Of a stretch of 64,000 nucleotides of DNA, positions 26,161 through 35,673 are shown one piece after another. The notes beneath the pieces were generated by a model, which was not told the DNA's origin, did not search any database, and saw nothing but the letters and a program-made list of their open reading frames with translations. Every line of letters begins with the position of its first letter. Positions within the stretch are counted from its first letter, which is position 1. The stretch comes from an uncultured Bacteroides sp. (GTDB lineage Bacteria; Bacteroidota; Bacteroidia; Bacteroidales; Bacteroidaceae): assembly GCF_963675905.1 (NCBI RefSeq), contig NZ_OY780936.1:2923946-2987945 (forward strand). Reading direction: 5' to 3'. The translations under genes and the position numbers were made by a program.

Positions 26161-27633
26161 TTAAATATCTTCTCTATATACTTTTAAAAATTCAGCATAA
26201 GCTCCACCCCACAACTCTTCATCAGTTGGAGTAAATACATTAACTTCAACAGAGCTGCGAATTAATTCGCGCATCTTCTGAATATCGGGAACAAGACCTG
26301 CAGCCTTAGCCTGCAACATCACATTTCCTATAGCAGTTGCTTCAGAAGGTCCGGCTACTACTTCAAGGCCCAATGCATTAGAGGTGAATGAGTTAAGCAG
26401 ATTATTCTTTGACCCACCACCAATTACATGTAATTTTTCAATAGGGTAAGTTGACATTTTCTCCAAGCTTTCCAATACCTGACGATATCTTAAAGCCAGA
26501 CTTTCAAAAATACAACGAGTAATTTCACCAAAGGTTTCAGGAACCGGTTGATTGGTCTTTACACAATAATTTTTAATCGCATCAATCATTGAAACCGGAT
26601 TTGCAAAACATGGCGCATCTGGATTAATCAGGCTTTTAAAAGCTGGAGCAGCTAATGCTGCATCAATCAATTCGCCATAAGAAAAATCTTTTTCCCATTC
26701 TTTACGGCAACGTTCAAGCAACCACATACCACAAATATTCTTCAGGAAGCGGATTGTTCCTTCAACTCCACCTTCATTTGTGAAGTTCAGTTCATAACTT
26801 TCCTTGGTTACAACTGGCTTATCCAACTCAATACCCATCAATGACCAGGTACCAGAACTTAAATATGCAAAGTTTTTATTTTCAGCAGGTACGGCAGCAA
26901 CGGCAGAAGCAGTATCATGTCCAGCAACTGCAATTACAGGAATATCTCCCAGGCCTGTTTGTTCTTTAACTGATTTAGAAAGAGAACCAACAACAGTTCC
27001 CGGATAAACAATATCGTTGAACATTTCTTTCTTAATCCCAATAGCATCCAATAATTCCTGATCAAACTGTTTTGTTTCCGGATTAAGCATCTGAGATGTA
27101 GAAGCAAATGTATATTCAGTAACCATCTTACCTGTAAGCATATAAGACAATGCATCCGGAATAAACAGAATTTTGTCAGTAACAGGTAATACTGAAGAGT
27201 TATTTTTCTGAACAGTTGCTAACTGGAACAAAGTATTGAAGTTCATAATCTGGATTCCAGTCAAACCATATACTTTCTCACGAGGCATTTTCTTAAAAAA
27301 TTCTTCAGGAGCTCCCACAGTGTGAGGGTCTCTATAACTATAAGGATTACGAAGGATCTCACCATCATTACCAATGCAAACGAAATCCACTCCCCATGTA
27401 TCAATACCAATAGAGGTTATTTCAATTTTCTCTTTAGCTACAATCTTCAATCCATTAACAATCTCATTATACAGAGCAAATATATCCCAATAAAAGTGTC
27501 CATTGACCTCAATTATATTATTGGGAAATCTGGTCAATTCTCTAAGTTCTATAGAACCATCTTTAACTGTGCCCAGAATTGTGCGTCCACTAGTTGCACC
27601 TAAATCTACGGCAAAAAAGTTTTTGTTCTCCAT
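26161..27633 (-). CDS. rhaB: L-rhamnulokinase
   Basis: 490 residues, FGGY kinase: N-terminal phosphate-1 motif AVDLGATSGRTILG, substrate region GIDTWGVDFVCIG, ATP-binding GHDTASAVAAVPA, and HVIGGGSKNNLLNSFTSNALG near the C-terminus. Phosphorylates L-rhamnulose to the 1-phosphate. First gene of the rha operon, preceded by a perfect -7 element at 27809-27816 and a leader of about 170 nt. Called rhaK in B. thetaiotaomicron. Confidence 0.96.
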   Translation of the reverse strand: MENKNFFAVDLGATSGRTILGTVKDGSIELRELTRFPNNIIEVNGHFYWDIFALYNEIVNGLKIVAKEKIEITSIGIDTWGVDFVCIGNDGEILRNPYSYRDPHTVGAPEEFFKKMPREKVYGLTGIQIMNFNTLFQLATVQKNNSSVLPVTDKILFIPDALSYMLTGKMVTEYTFASTSQMLNPETKQFDQELLDAIGIKKEMFNDIVYPGTVVGSLSKSVKEQTGLGDIPVIAVAGHDTASAVAAVPAENKNFAYLSSGTWSLMGIELDKPVVTKESYELNFTNEGGVEGTIRFLKNICGMWLLERCRKEWEKDFSYGELIDAALAAPAFKSLINPDAPCFANPVSMIDAIKNYCVKTNQPVPETFGEITRCIFESLALRYRQVLESLEKMSTYPIEKLHVIGGGSKNNLLNSFTSNALGLEVVAGPSEATAIGNVMLQAKAAGLVPDIQKMRELIRSSVEVNVFTPTDEELWGGAYAEFLKVYREDI

Positions 27634-27766
27634 TATGTATTTTTCTTTTATAATTTAGCACTCCAGAAGTTTTCCACTGTAACTTTCTCGCCATTGATTG
27701 TTTTACAGAGAAATCATTAAAGGTCAGTCTCTTAGCAAAACAATTTTCCTAAAGATACCCCTTCAG

Positions 27767-27787
27767 TCATATAACCGGATTATATGA
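27767..27787 (-). promoter_or_regulatory. Inverted repeat in the rhaB leader, possible regulator or RNA site
   Basis: TCATATAA/TTATATGA around CCGGA, about 135 bp upstream of the rhaB ATG and just downstream of the predicted transcription start. It may be an operator half-site pair or a leader hairpin; RhaR binding is only a suggestion. Confidence 0.4.
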
Positions 27788-27808
27788 AAATTAATATTGA
27801 TTATATCG

Positions 27809-27816
27809 CAAATATA
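27809..27816 (-). promoter_or_regulatory. -7 element TATATTTG of the rha operon
   Basis: Perfect TAnnTTTG on the minus strand; start expected near 27801. A weak -33 box is what one expects of an AraC-activated promoter. Confidence 0.6.
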
Positions 27817-27878
27817 CTCAATATTATATCAGTACGATTGTAAAATTTGATTTTAAAACTGCTCGTTTTGGTAATTGA

Positions 27879-29450
27879 TTATTCGGGATCATTTATACGT
27901 TTTACATCCCCTTTAAAGTCACCAAGATTCACTTCTTTACAGTTTCTGATAATTAAAGCAGGTCCCTCAGCGGGATGTATTGTCACATTATTAAGTTTAA
28001 TATGATCTGATTCTGCTATTTCTCCTCCAATTTTTGAAGTTACAAAAACATCTTCTATGACTATACCATGTATATTTTGCTCTGGCAAGCCATTAAAAAA
28101 CATAGCACGGCGTGCATTACTACAATTTAAGCCTTTTACATGAATATTCTTAAAAGCCGGTGTAGCTTCATCAACCTTAGGCAATACTCTCACTTTAGGC
28201 TGTCCTTCTTCCCCATCTTCCAAAACCTCTACAGCTGATTTCCCTGCATAATAAAGATCAAACAGCAGCGGCTCAGTAGCAATATCCATCATGCTAACAT
28301 CCTTTATAAAGATATTTTCTACAACACCTCCTCGTCCACGACGGCTCTTAAAACGAAGCCCTACATCTGTTCCAAGAAATTTGCAGTTTGTAACCATCAC
28401 ATTCTTTACGCCACCAGACATTTCACTACCAACAACAAAACCTCCATGACCTTTAAAAACCGTGCAATTATCAACAATTACATTTTCACATGGACGGGCA
28501 CGACGTCGGCCATCTTCATCTTTACCCGATTTAAGACAAATACCGTCATCGCCAACATCAAATGTACTATTAATGATCAAAGCATTTTTGCATGATTCAA
28601 GATCAAGCCCATCTCCATTCTGAGCAAAAGAAGGATTCCGAACTGCAACATCCTCGATAATTATATTCTCACACATTAACGGATGAAGATTCCATGCCGG
28701 AGAATTTTGAAATATAACACCTTGAAGATATACATTTTTACATTCTATCAGGCTTACCATTACCGGACGAAGGAAGTTTTTAACAGCAAGCCACTCTTCT
28801 TCTGTTTTCAGATTACGAGGAACATTCATATCTGCTATTTTATCACCCAGCAATGTTTTCTCTGAAGGGAACCAGTAATCATCACGTTTATAAGCTCCAC
28901 CCCGTGAAGTAAACTCTTTCCATTGACTTTCTGTTACTTTCTGTCTTTTAACCGGACGCCAGTAATCTCCATTACCATCAATTGCTCCTTCACCTGTTAT
29001 AGCTACATTGGTAAGATTCCGACCTGAAATTGGCGACTGACAACGACGTGTGTCAAGTCCTTCAAAAGATGTTTCGACAAGTGGATAAAGATCAACATCC
29101 GGAGAGAACAAGATAATTGCTCCTTTTTCAAGATGAAGATTTATATTACTCTTCAAAACAATGGGACCCGTAAACCAAACACCACCAGGAACAAATAGCT
29201 CACCACCACCTTTTTTACTTAAACTTTCTATTGCCTTACTAAAAGCCTCGGTACATAAATCAACACCATTACCTTTTACACCAAAGTCTGCAATATTAAC
29301 TCTATTGGAAGGAAATACAGGCGCCTTAATATGAGGCATATCAAAAGGAAGATTTTTATATAAAGAATTATACTTATCAGAGTTACCCGACGCAAACACA
29401 GCACCACTCAAAGCTAAAACAGCAAGAAAAAGTTTTGTTTTCAAAATCAT
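27879..29450 (-). CDS. GH28 family pectinase (polygalacturonase or rhamnogalacturonase type)
   Basis: 523 residues with a signal peptide (FLAVLALSGAVFASG). All four GH28 signatures are present: NGDGLD (278-283, the NTD variant), VGDDGI (Asp301/302), GHGG (334-337) and RFK (366-368). These hold the catalytic aspartates, His and Arg/Lys. It hydrolyses galacturonate-containing backbones, and the rhamnose context favours an exo-acting or rhamnogalacturonan-type enzyme. The gene begins about 50 bp after the terminator of the GH106-like gene, and I see no perfect -7 element there. Confidence 0.92.
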   Translation of the reverse strand: MILKTKLFLAVLALSGAVFASGNSDKYNSLYKNLPFDMPHIKAPVFPSNRVNIADFGVKGNGVDLCTEAFSKAIESLSKKGGGELFVPGGVWFTGPIVLKSNINLHLEKGAIILFSPDVDLYPLVETSFEGLDTRRCQSPISGRNLTNVAITGEGAIDGNGDYWRPVKRQKVTESQWKEFTSRGGAYKRDDYWFPSEKTLLGDKIADMNVPRNLKTEEEWLAVKNFLRPVMVSLIECKNVYLQGVIFQNSPAWNLHPLMCENIIIEDVAVRNPSFAQNGDGLDLESCKNALIINSTFDVGDDGICLKSGKDEDGRRRARPCENVIVDNCTVFKGHGGFVVGSEMSGGVKNVMVTNCKFLGTDVGLRFKSRRGRGGVVENIFIKDVSMMDIATEPLLFDLYYAGKSAVEVLEDGEEGQPKVRVLPKVDEATPAFKNIHVKGLNCSNARRAMFFNGLPEQNIHGIVIEDVFVTSKIGGEIAESDHIKLNNVTIHPAEGPALIIRNCKEVNLGDFKGDVKRINDPE

Positions 29451-29497
29451 ATAAATATTATAGATTAATTAATCGTTTATTAGTTTTCATCAAAAAA

Positions 29498-29546
29498 ATA
29501 TCGGCAATTGAGACTCTAATACCCATAAAGTCCCAATTGCCGATAT
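29498..29546 (-). terminator. Terminator of the GH106-like gene
   Basis: 13-bp perfect stem (29498-29510 with 29534-29546, ATATCGGCAATTG and complement), extended inward by about 6 bp with one mismatch. A run of seven T follows on the minus strand. Classical intrinsic terminator, 11 bp past the stop. Confidence 0.92.
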
Positions 29547-29556
29547 CAGAATTATG

Positions 29557-32337
29557 CTATTTATTAATCAAGTTAACCGGAATAAGCTTCACCGGTCCCA
29601 GTAAGCCAGAAGGTACAACCTCCCAATTACCATACTTAGTTGATTTATAGTTAATATCAACCAAGTTTATTTCTTTAAAGTTTCTCCATTCAATGCCACG
29701 ACGATCATAATCAGCAATACGATTTGCCGGTAGATTAGTTACTTCTACTTCAATCTTATTTTCACCATGTTTCAGAAACTTTCCAACTTTAGCAGTAAAA
29801 GGAACCGACCAAAGTGTTGCAACTTCTTTACCATTGATTTTAACGCGGGCACTTTCTCTTACATCACCTAAATCAAGCACCCATTCTTCTGCTGCAATTG
29901 CCGGAAGGTTGAAGTTTACGCTATAAACACCAGTTCCCATATTTACCTTCGCCTTAGGTTCATTCAACTCAGTCCATGAGCACAACTTACCAATATTATA
30001 AACATCATCTATTTCAGGTTTACTTTGAACAAAATGAAGTTTCCAGTTATTATCAATTGTCAGCCCTACAGTCTGTGGTACTGTATATTGCCAATCGGCC
30101 ATCTGCACATCATCGTTTGTGAATGTTTTCAAGATTACAGACTCACCCGATTTAATTTGAACATATACCTGAGTACGTCCATTTGCTTGTCTGATTTTCG
30201 CTTTACCACTTTCACCATTTAATGGGTTATAAATAACTGCCGAAACCGCCTTTACACCAAGATTAATCCAGCCTTCAACATCTTTTGGCTGTAAAGAGGC
30301 AATAAAATAATGGTAACCCGATTCATTAGAACGACGGATACAGTTCAAACCATTAATGGTTTTCATGTTTTCGTTTACAACACCTGTTGCAGCCAATGTT
30401 TTCAGATAGTCGCTTCCGGTAATAACCGTTCCTTTTTTCAAAGACTTACATATTGTCTCTTTAAAATCGGGAGCAGCAGGAAGCAGACTCAATAAGTTTT
30501 TAAAATGAGAACGTCTCTGTTCCAATTTAGAAAATCCAGGAACATCCAACGGATAATTCTCTATAAAAATAATTTTAGCACCTTGCTCTGCAAGAGATAT
30601 GAGGTGAGCTAATACATCATCCGGCATCTTTTTCACTGCAGGAATAATAATTGCTTTATATCTAACTCCACCTTTTGTAAGTAGCATGCCATCAACACAC
30701 TTTGTATTGCGGATAAAATTATCAGAAATATAATCTACATCATATCCGCTTTGATTAATTTTATGAACAGTTTCAATAAACTTTGGAGCATTTTTCTCCA
30801 TTTTATGAATATCAAACTGCAACAAACGACCATTCACATCATTCCACATATCATAAACCGGCAAATAAACAAGAAAATCATTATCCGGTTTCCCCATTTG
30901 CAAGAAAGACTGGCAACGAGTAATATACTGGAAAAACGCAGGAACATCATGCCAGATTGTATTAGTAGGCGACATATTTATTGATGCATAGAACAACCAG
31001 CCCGGCCACTTTGCATCTTGAGGGGAATAAGGAGTTCCATGAAAATAAGTATGATTTATACCCGAAACAAACATCAAATCAATATCAGGCTTACATTGAG
31101 ACAATGAAGTACGGAAATGTTCAGTAAGCCAGGTAAATGTTTCGGCAGAAGTATAAGGTTTCCCGGAAATGTGCGCTGCAGAAGATGCATATTTCAACAT
31201 AGAAAGATCAGAGAAATTCTTCAAAGTCAATGAGTCCTTTCTTAAACCTTTAATGCCAAAATTCGAAAGACCAAAACCTTCGCATTCCGGTACATCTACA
31301 GTAGCATAAAGATCAATAAGATTACCGGGTGAACCGTGAGCCTGATTACGAGTCATGCTTCCATGAGAATGAGCCCAGTTAGTCCACTGACTGGTAAAGT
31401 TTTCCTGAAGCAACTCAGCTATAGTTTCCCTATAATCGGAAATAATCCGGGCTGTTATCTCATTTCGATTCTTATTCAAAAATTCCGGAAGATATTCCTC
31501 CAGCTTGTATCCACGACGTTTATAGAATTGTTCAAGAAGATCCGGAGTCCAGTCTGCATTATATACTTCGTAAGAATCATTAAAGAAATTATGAGGATAA
31601 GGAGTTTTTGTAGAAGCAAAAGCTTTTTCAAAACGATTAAGATAGTTAGCTACAGCTTTGTGTGAAAAATGGTTCATTACATATCCTTCACCACCAGGAG
31701 CTGCACGCTTTACTTTCTGTAAAGTTTTACCATTAAACACAGCAATCAATCTCCATTTACCGGCAGGAGCAATCCAGTTTAGTTTGCCCTGTTTATCTAC
31801 TTTTGAAGTAATATCTTTGCGTTGACCATTATCAGAAAAAGCCATTAAACGATAAAGAGTAGCAATAGATTTCTGCTTTTCGTCAGAAACCTGAATATTA
31901 GTATTAAGACGTTCACCTCCATTTAGTTGGTATTCTTCAAATAAGACCTTACTTGCAGCATCTTCAATACTAACTTCAGGTCCACCAAAAGGCCAACCTG
32001 TACCAGTATTCATATCCATTTGCATATCCAGCCTTTTCGCTTCAGACTCTGTATGACGTAACATCTTCATCCACGCAGGTGAAAGAAAACTAATATCACG
32101 AGCTTCATTACTCTTTACTCCATAAATAGGAGTAATCTCCATTGTTCCCATGCCTGCATGAGAATATTCCTGCAAATTAAAAGTAAGATTCTTTTCATCT
32201 ACTGCACTTCCAAGCCACCACCAACGTGCTGCAGGTTTTGCTTCTGTTTTTACAGCAGGCCATCCTAGCTGCTGAGCAGAACAATAGATATAAAATGAGG
32301 AAAAGCAACTAACTAATAAAATTCTTTTTATCATCAT
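29557..32337 (-). CDS. GH106-like alpha-L-rhamnosidase family glycosyl hydrolase
   Basis: About 926 residues with signal peptide MMIKRILLVSCFSSFYIYCSAQ; I use the Met pair at 32337 because the upstream 12 residues are not signal-like. The start of the mature protein (AKPAARWWWLGSAVDEKNLTFNLQEYSHAGMGTMEITPIYG) and NTGTGWPFGGP are typical of GH106 and close unassigned relatives. A C-terminal jelly-roll follows (WVLDLGDVRESARVKINGKEVATLW, about 830-930). Likely cuts terminal rhamnose from pectic oligosaccharides. It sits between GH28 and the esterase-GH105 gene, each with its own terminator. Confidence 0.82.
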   Translation of the reverse strand: MMIKRILLVSCFSSFYIYCSAQQLGWPAVKTEAKPAARWWWLGSAVDEKNLTFNLQEYSHAGMGTMEITPIYGVKSNEARDISFLSPAWMKMLRHTESEAKRLDMQMDMNTGTGWPFGGPEVSIEDAASKVLFEEYQLNGGERLNTNIQVSDEKQKSIATLYRLMAFSDNGQRKDITSKVDKQGKLNWIAPAGKWRLIAVFNGKTLQKVKRAAPGGEGYVMNHFSHKAVANYLNRFEKAFASTKTPYPHNFFNDSYEVYNADWTPDLLEQFYKRRGYKLEEYLPEFLNKNRNEITARIISDYRETIAELLQENFTSQWTNWAHSHGSMTRNQAHGSPGNLIDLYATVDVPECEGFGLSNFGIKGLRKDSLTLKNFSDLSMLKYASSAAHISGKPYTSAETFTWLTEHFRTSLSQCKPDIDLMFVSGINHTYFHGTPYSPQDAKWPGWLFYASINMSPTNTIWHDVPAFFQYITRCQSFLQMGKPDNDFLVYLPVYDMWNDVNGRLLQFDIHKMEKNAPKFIETVHKINQSGYDVDYISDNFIRNTKCVDGMLLTKGGVRYKAIIIPAVKKMPDDVLAHLISLAEQGAKIIFIENYPLDVPGFSKLEQRRSHFKNLLSLLPAAPDFKETICKSLKKGTVITGSDYLKTLAATGVVNENMKTINGLNCIRRSNESGYHYFIASLQPKDVEGWINLGVKAVSAVIYNPLNGESGKAKIRQANGRTQVYVQIKSGESVILKTFTNDDVQMADWQYTVPQTVGLTIDNNWKLHFVQSKPEIDDVYNIGKLCSWTELNEPKAKVNMGTGVYSVNFNLPAIAAEEWVLDLGDVRESARVKINGKEVATLWSVPFTAKVGKFLKHGENKIEVEVTNLPANRIADYDRRGIEWRNFKEINLVDINYKSTKYGNWEVVPSGLLGPVKLIPVNLINK

Positions 32338-32366
32338 AGTACAGTTTAAGTTCATATAATTTGCAA

Positions 32367-32409
32367 AAAGCACAAAGTAAATCTTCTCAGAAAATAAACT
32401 CTGTGCTTT
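32367..32409 (-). terminator. Probable terminator after the esterase-GH105 gene
   Basis: 8-bp stem AAAGCACA/TGTGCTTT with a 27-nt loop; on the minus strand followed by TTTTGC. 36 bp past the stop and overlapping the promoter region of the GH106-like gene. Confidence 0.5.
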
Positions 32410-32445
32410 CTTTTTAACCTGTTATCCTTTTTACCTTAAAAAAAA

Positions 32446-34965
32446 TTAATGTCCCAATTCTATACATCCCATTATATAAGGACCTGTAGCCTTAGCATCA
32501 TTATCGCGCATTTTTTCTCCAATATAATATTCAAAACTTCCGTCACGATAAGGATTTCCACCCAAGCCACCAACCTGGCAACAACGTGTCAGTGTAAGTG
32601 TTCCATCTTCATTTTCCTTAATAAGCTTATTTTTCAATCCATCAAAAGCTTTTTCTGCATAAGCACGATATTTCTTATCAAGATATCCTTTATTTACAGC
32701 TTTTGCATACGCATACATAAACTGAGTAGTAACAGATGCTTCAGGGAAGTTACCTTCTCGTTTAGGTTGGTCAAGAACCTGATACCATAGTCCATCTTTA
32801 TCCTGATATTTAGGAAGCGCTTCAGCTAATCCTTGTATTTGTTTAATGATAACTTCGCGTCCTTCGTGTCCTGCCGGAATAAAATCAAGCGCATCAACCA
32901 TAGCCATGAAATACCATCCGATACTTCTTCCCCAGAAGTTTGGAGAAAGTCCGGTTTCCGGATTAGCCCAACGCTGTGATTTGCTTTCATCCCAAGCATG
33001 ATAATAAAGACCTGTTTTAGGATCATAAGTATGTTTATGGCAAAGAGTGATTTGCTTAACAGCCTCATCAATCCATTCAGGTTGACCAAACTCAGCACCA
33101 TACTGAGCCATAAAAGGAGAAGCCATATAAATACCATCCAACCATATTTGATGTTGGTAAACCAACTTATGCCAATAGCCTCCTTCCAAAGTTCTTGGCT
33201 GATCTTTTAATTGCTTGATAAGAACATCCATGGCAAGCTTATACTTCTTATTACCAGTTTCCTTATATATATCAAACAGAACTTTACCTGAATTCACAAA
33301 ATCAACATTATAAGTAGACTTGTCATACAGATAAATGTCGCCATTATCACTGATAAGACTATCAGCCCAAACTTTTACATAATTGAAATAACGTTTATCA
33401 CCTGTCTGTTTCCACATTTTAAGCATTGCGCAGCAACCCACACCCTGAGCATAACCAAAGAAAGGTTTCTTTCCATGATCTAGCATATAAGCCTTAGGGA
33501 AACGTCTCATTTCAGAATCAGCAAAACGTCTGGCATAAGTATCTTCCTGAAAAGAATCTGTACGGAAAGGAACTGCAGGAAGGCCAGCTTCATTATATAA
33601 GTTTGTACGGAAGAAAAATCCCCATCCATAACGAACGGCAACAGGCTCAAGCACTTCTGGTGCGGAAACTTCAACCTTATTATTAACAATCACAGCTTTC
33701 GCCGGATAGAAGCGTCTGTCGGTACCAGCAATAAAGAAACCCTTCAAAGGATTACCTTTTGATGTTAGTCCACCTTCTACATAATCAAAAGTAAGGATAG
33801 CTTTATTACCCGAAATTTTCATTGATTTATATAGCGGACCTGAATATGCACAATTTCTTCCATAAGTTTTAGCCAATGCCCATAATGCAAGGCGTTCTCC
33901 TGTAACACGTTTATTACGAGGATGAATATCTGTAGAATCGCCCACATCAGTAATCACAGCCATACCCGTATTCTTAACTGTTTGCCAGGTTTTCAACTGA
34001 GCTTCACGAATTCCTGCAGGTTGTTTATACTGAGGAGCAATTTGCACAAAGTAGAAAGGCATTTCCGGTTGCGCCCATTCCTTACGCCAGCTGTTAATTA
34101 AATCGGTAAGGACTTCCTGATACTTTTCAAAACGTACAGAGTTTGATTCACCCTGATACCAAATATTTCCTTTAATTGTGAAAGGAAGAATAGGATTAAT
34201 CATACCATTCCATAAAGTAGCCGGAACTTTACAATAATCTTTTTCTCTTTTTACATTACTCAAAGCAAAATCCTGAAGAACGTCTGCATAAAGAGGTTTG
34301 CTTTCCATCACTTCTCTCTTCATCCACGATTCTGCATGAGTTCCACCCCAGGTAGACTGAATTAAACCCACAGGAACATTCAAACTTTTATAAAGCTTGC
34401 GACCAAATACAAAACCTACGGCAGAAAACTCTTTAAGGTTAGTCGGATTACATACAACCCAATGTCCTACGCAATCATCCTTTGGTCCTTCAGGAGATAG
34501 TTGATGCTCTACATGAAATAGTCGAATCTCTGGATAATCAGCATCCTTCATTTCTTCTTCTTCATTCAACATTCCGGTTTTCCAGCCTTTATCTTTAGCA
34601 ACCTGGAATTCCATATTCGACTGTCCTGTACAAAGCCAAACCTCACCAATCAATACATTATTGATTTTGATCACATTTTCACCCTTTACAGTAATATTCT
34701 GTTCTTTTGTTGCTCTAGGAGTTTTGATCTTCAACTCCCACTTTCCGGCAGCATCAGCAGTCGTAACATATCTTTTAAAATTCCATGAAGTAGTAATGGC
34801 TACTTTCTCATTTGCAGAAGCTGTACCCCAGATATTAATCCATGTATTCTGCTGCAACACCATATTATCAGAAAATATAGCAGGCAGCTTAACCGTTGCA
34901 TTGATCTTAACCGAACATGCAATAAAAAATAAAACAATAAATAAATAAGTGATTTGTCTTTTCAT
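32446..34965 (-). CDS. Two-domain sialate-O-acetylesterase-like / GH105 fusion
   Basis: 839 residues from the Met of MKRQITYLFIVLFFIACSVK (signal peptide, possibly lipidated at the Cys). The open frame extends 46 codons further up but without family features. Residues about 25-450 form an SGNH esterase of the sialate-O-acetylesterase/acetylxylan type, with the nucleophile motif CTGQSNME (Ser116) and DSTDIHPRNK holding Asp and His. Residues about 480-839 are GH105-like (QIWLDGIYMASPF, NFWGRSIGWYFMAMVDAL). A single chain would deacetylate pectin and remove unsaturated galacturonate. Perfect -7 element upstream. Confidence 0.88.
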   Translation of the reverse strand: MKRQITYLFIVLFFIACSVKINATVKLPAIFSDNMVLQQNTWINIWGTASANEKVAITTSWNFKRYVTTADAAGKWELKIKTPRATKEQNITVKGENVIKINNVLIGEVWLCTGQSNMEFQVAKDKGWKTGMLNEEEEMKDADYPEIRLFHVEHQLSPEGPKDDCVGHWVVCNPTNLKEFSAVGFVFGRKLYKSLNVPVGLIQSTWGGTHAESWMKREVMESKPLYADVLQDFALSNVKREKDYCKVPATLWNGMINPILPFTIKGNIWYQGESNSVRFEKYQEVLTDLINSWRKEWAQPEMPFYFVQIAPQYKQPAGIREAQLKTWQTVKNTGMAVITDVGDSTDIHPRNKRVTGERLALWALAKTYGRNCAYSGPLYKSMKISGNKAILTFDYVEGGLTSKGNPLKGFFIAGTDRRFYPAKAVIVNNKVEVSAPEVLEPVAVRYGWGFFFRTNLYNEAGLPAVPFRTDSFQEDTYARRFADSEMRRFPKAYMLDHGKKPFFGYAQGVGCCAMLKMWKQTGDKRYFNYVKVWADSLISDNGDIYLYDKSTYNVDFVNSGKVLFDIYKETGNKKYKLAMDVLIKQLKDQPRTLEGGYWHKLVYQHQIWLDGIYMASPFMAQYGAEFGQPEWIDEAVKQITLCHKHTYDPKTGLYYHAWDESKSQRWANPETGLSPNFWGRSIGWYFMAMVDALDFIPAGHEGREVIIKQIQGLAEALPKYQDKDGLWYQVLDQPKREGNFPEASVTTQFMYAYAKAVNKGYLDKKYRAYAEKAFDGLKNKLIKENEDGTLTLTRCCQVGGLGGNPYRDGSFEYYIGEKMRDNDAKATGPYIMGCIELGH

Positions 34966-35012
34966 AATGTATGTTATCTGTCGTTCTAGTTTTCGCAAAA
35001 CAATTGACTCTA

Positions 35013-35020
35013 CAAAAATA
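35013..35020 (-). promoter_or_regulatory. -7 element TATTTTTG of the esterase-GH105 gene
   Basis: Perfect TAnnTTTG on the minus strand, 47 bp before the ATG at 34965. Its presence supports the shorter start. Confidence 0.6.
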
Positions 35021-35122
35021 AAGAATAGAAAGCATAAAACTATCTGTATTTTGATGGGAATATTATCTTTTTTGTTGTTTATTAGCATTATAGCTAACAA
35101 CACTAACCGATCGAAATAAAAA

Positions 35123-35152
35123 AGTCCGTCGAAAAAACTTTTTCGACGGACT
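35123..35152 (-). terminator. Terminator after the 37-residue gene
   Basis: 12-14-bp stem (35123-35136 with 35139-35152, AGTCCGTCGAAAAA and complement). Minus-strand T-run TTTTTT follows. Confidence 0.9.
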
Positions 35153-35178
35153 CTATTTGGGTAAGAAAAGGGACTGAA

Positions 35179-35292
35179 TTATTTTTTATGCTTGCCGCCA
35201 ACAGCAGCAGTAGCCTGTTCCAATTGATACTCAGATTTAACTTTTGACTTGTCTTTTGCCTTTTTGGGCTTTTTGTTTCCTGCAGCTCCCAT
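35179..35292 (-). CDS. 37-residue lysine-rich small protein
   Basis: ATG at 35292, stop at 35179. The protein is very basic in the first half (NKKPKKAKDKSKVKS), with a short helix-like YQLEQATAA and a basic end (GGKHKK). A strong terminator 26 bp past the stop and an inverted repeat upstream show it is a transcribed unit. It resembles small conserved Lys-rich proteins of Bacteroides without a named function; nucleic-acid or ribosome binding is a guess from charge alone. Confidence 0.7.
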   Translation of the reverse strand: MGAAGNKKPKKAKDKSKVKSEYQLEQATAAVGGKHKK

Positions 35293-35325
35293 TTTTCTTG
35301 AATTTAAAAAGTTAATTTATATGTC

Positions 35326-35355
35326 TGACAATTTGTGACAGTTCACAAATTGTTA
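35326..35355. promoter_or_regulatory. Inverted repeat upstream of the small basic protein gene
   Basis: ACAATTTGTGA/TCACAAATTGT (35328-35338, 35343-35353) with a 4-nt loop, extendable by two more pairs. 36 bp before the ATG: an operator or a leader hairpin. The rest of the gap 35293-35673 is AT-rich without anything else I can name. Confidence 0.5.
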
Positions 35356-35673
35356 TATCAAGAAGCAAAAAGTATACCAACAGAGATCAGTGGCAGTTAA
35401 ATAAGTTAAATAAAGAAATTAGCAACAAAACAGAATTCAATCTTACTTCAAAAAAAAAATCAAGAAAAGTATTGCTCACTAATTTTCCTGATATTCCTAT
35501 TTTTAAAAAATGACATAAAACAAAAGATCATTCATATAAAAAAATGCCGTAAACATTATTAATTGTAGCCCCCACATCCAAATGTTAATTTTAAAAATTA
35601 GGAATAAAAATATTTGCTTTTATAATTATTTATTTCAATTTTTATAGAAGTTAAACCTTAATACCAAAAATCT

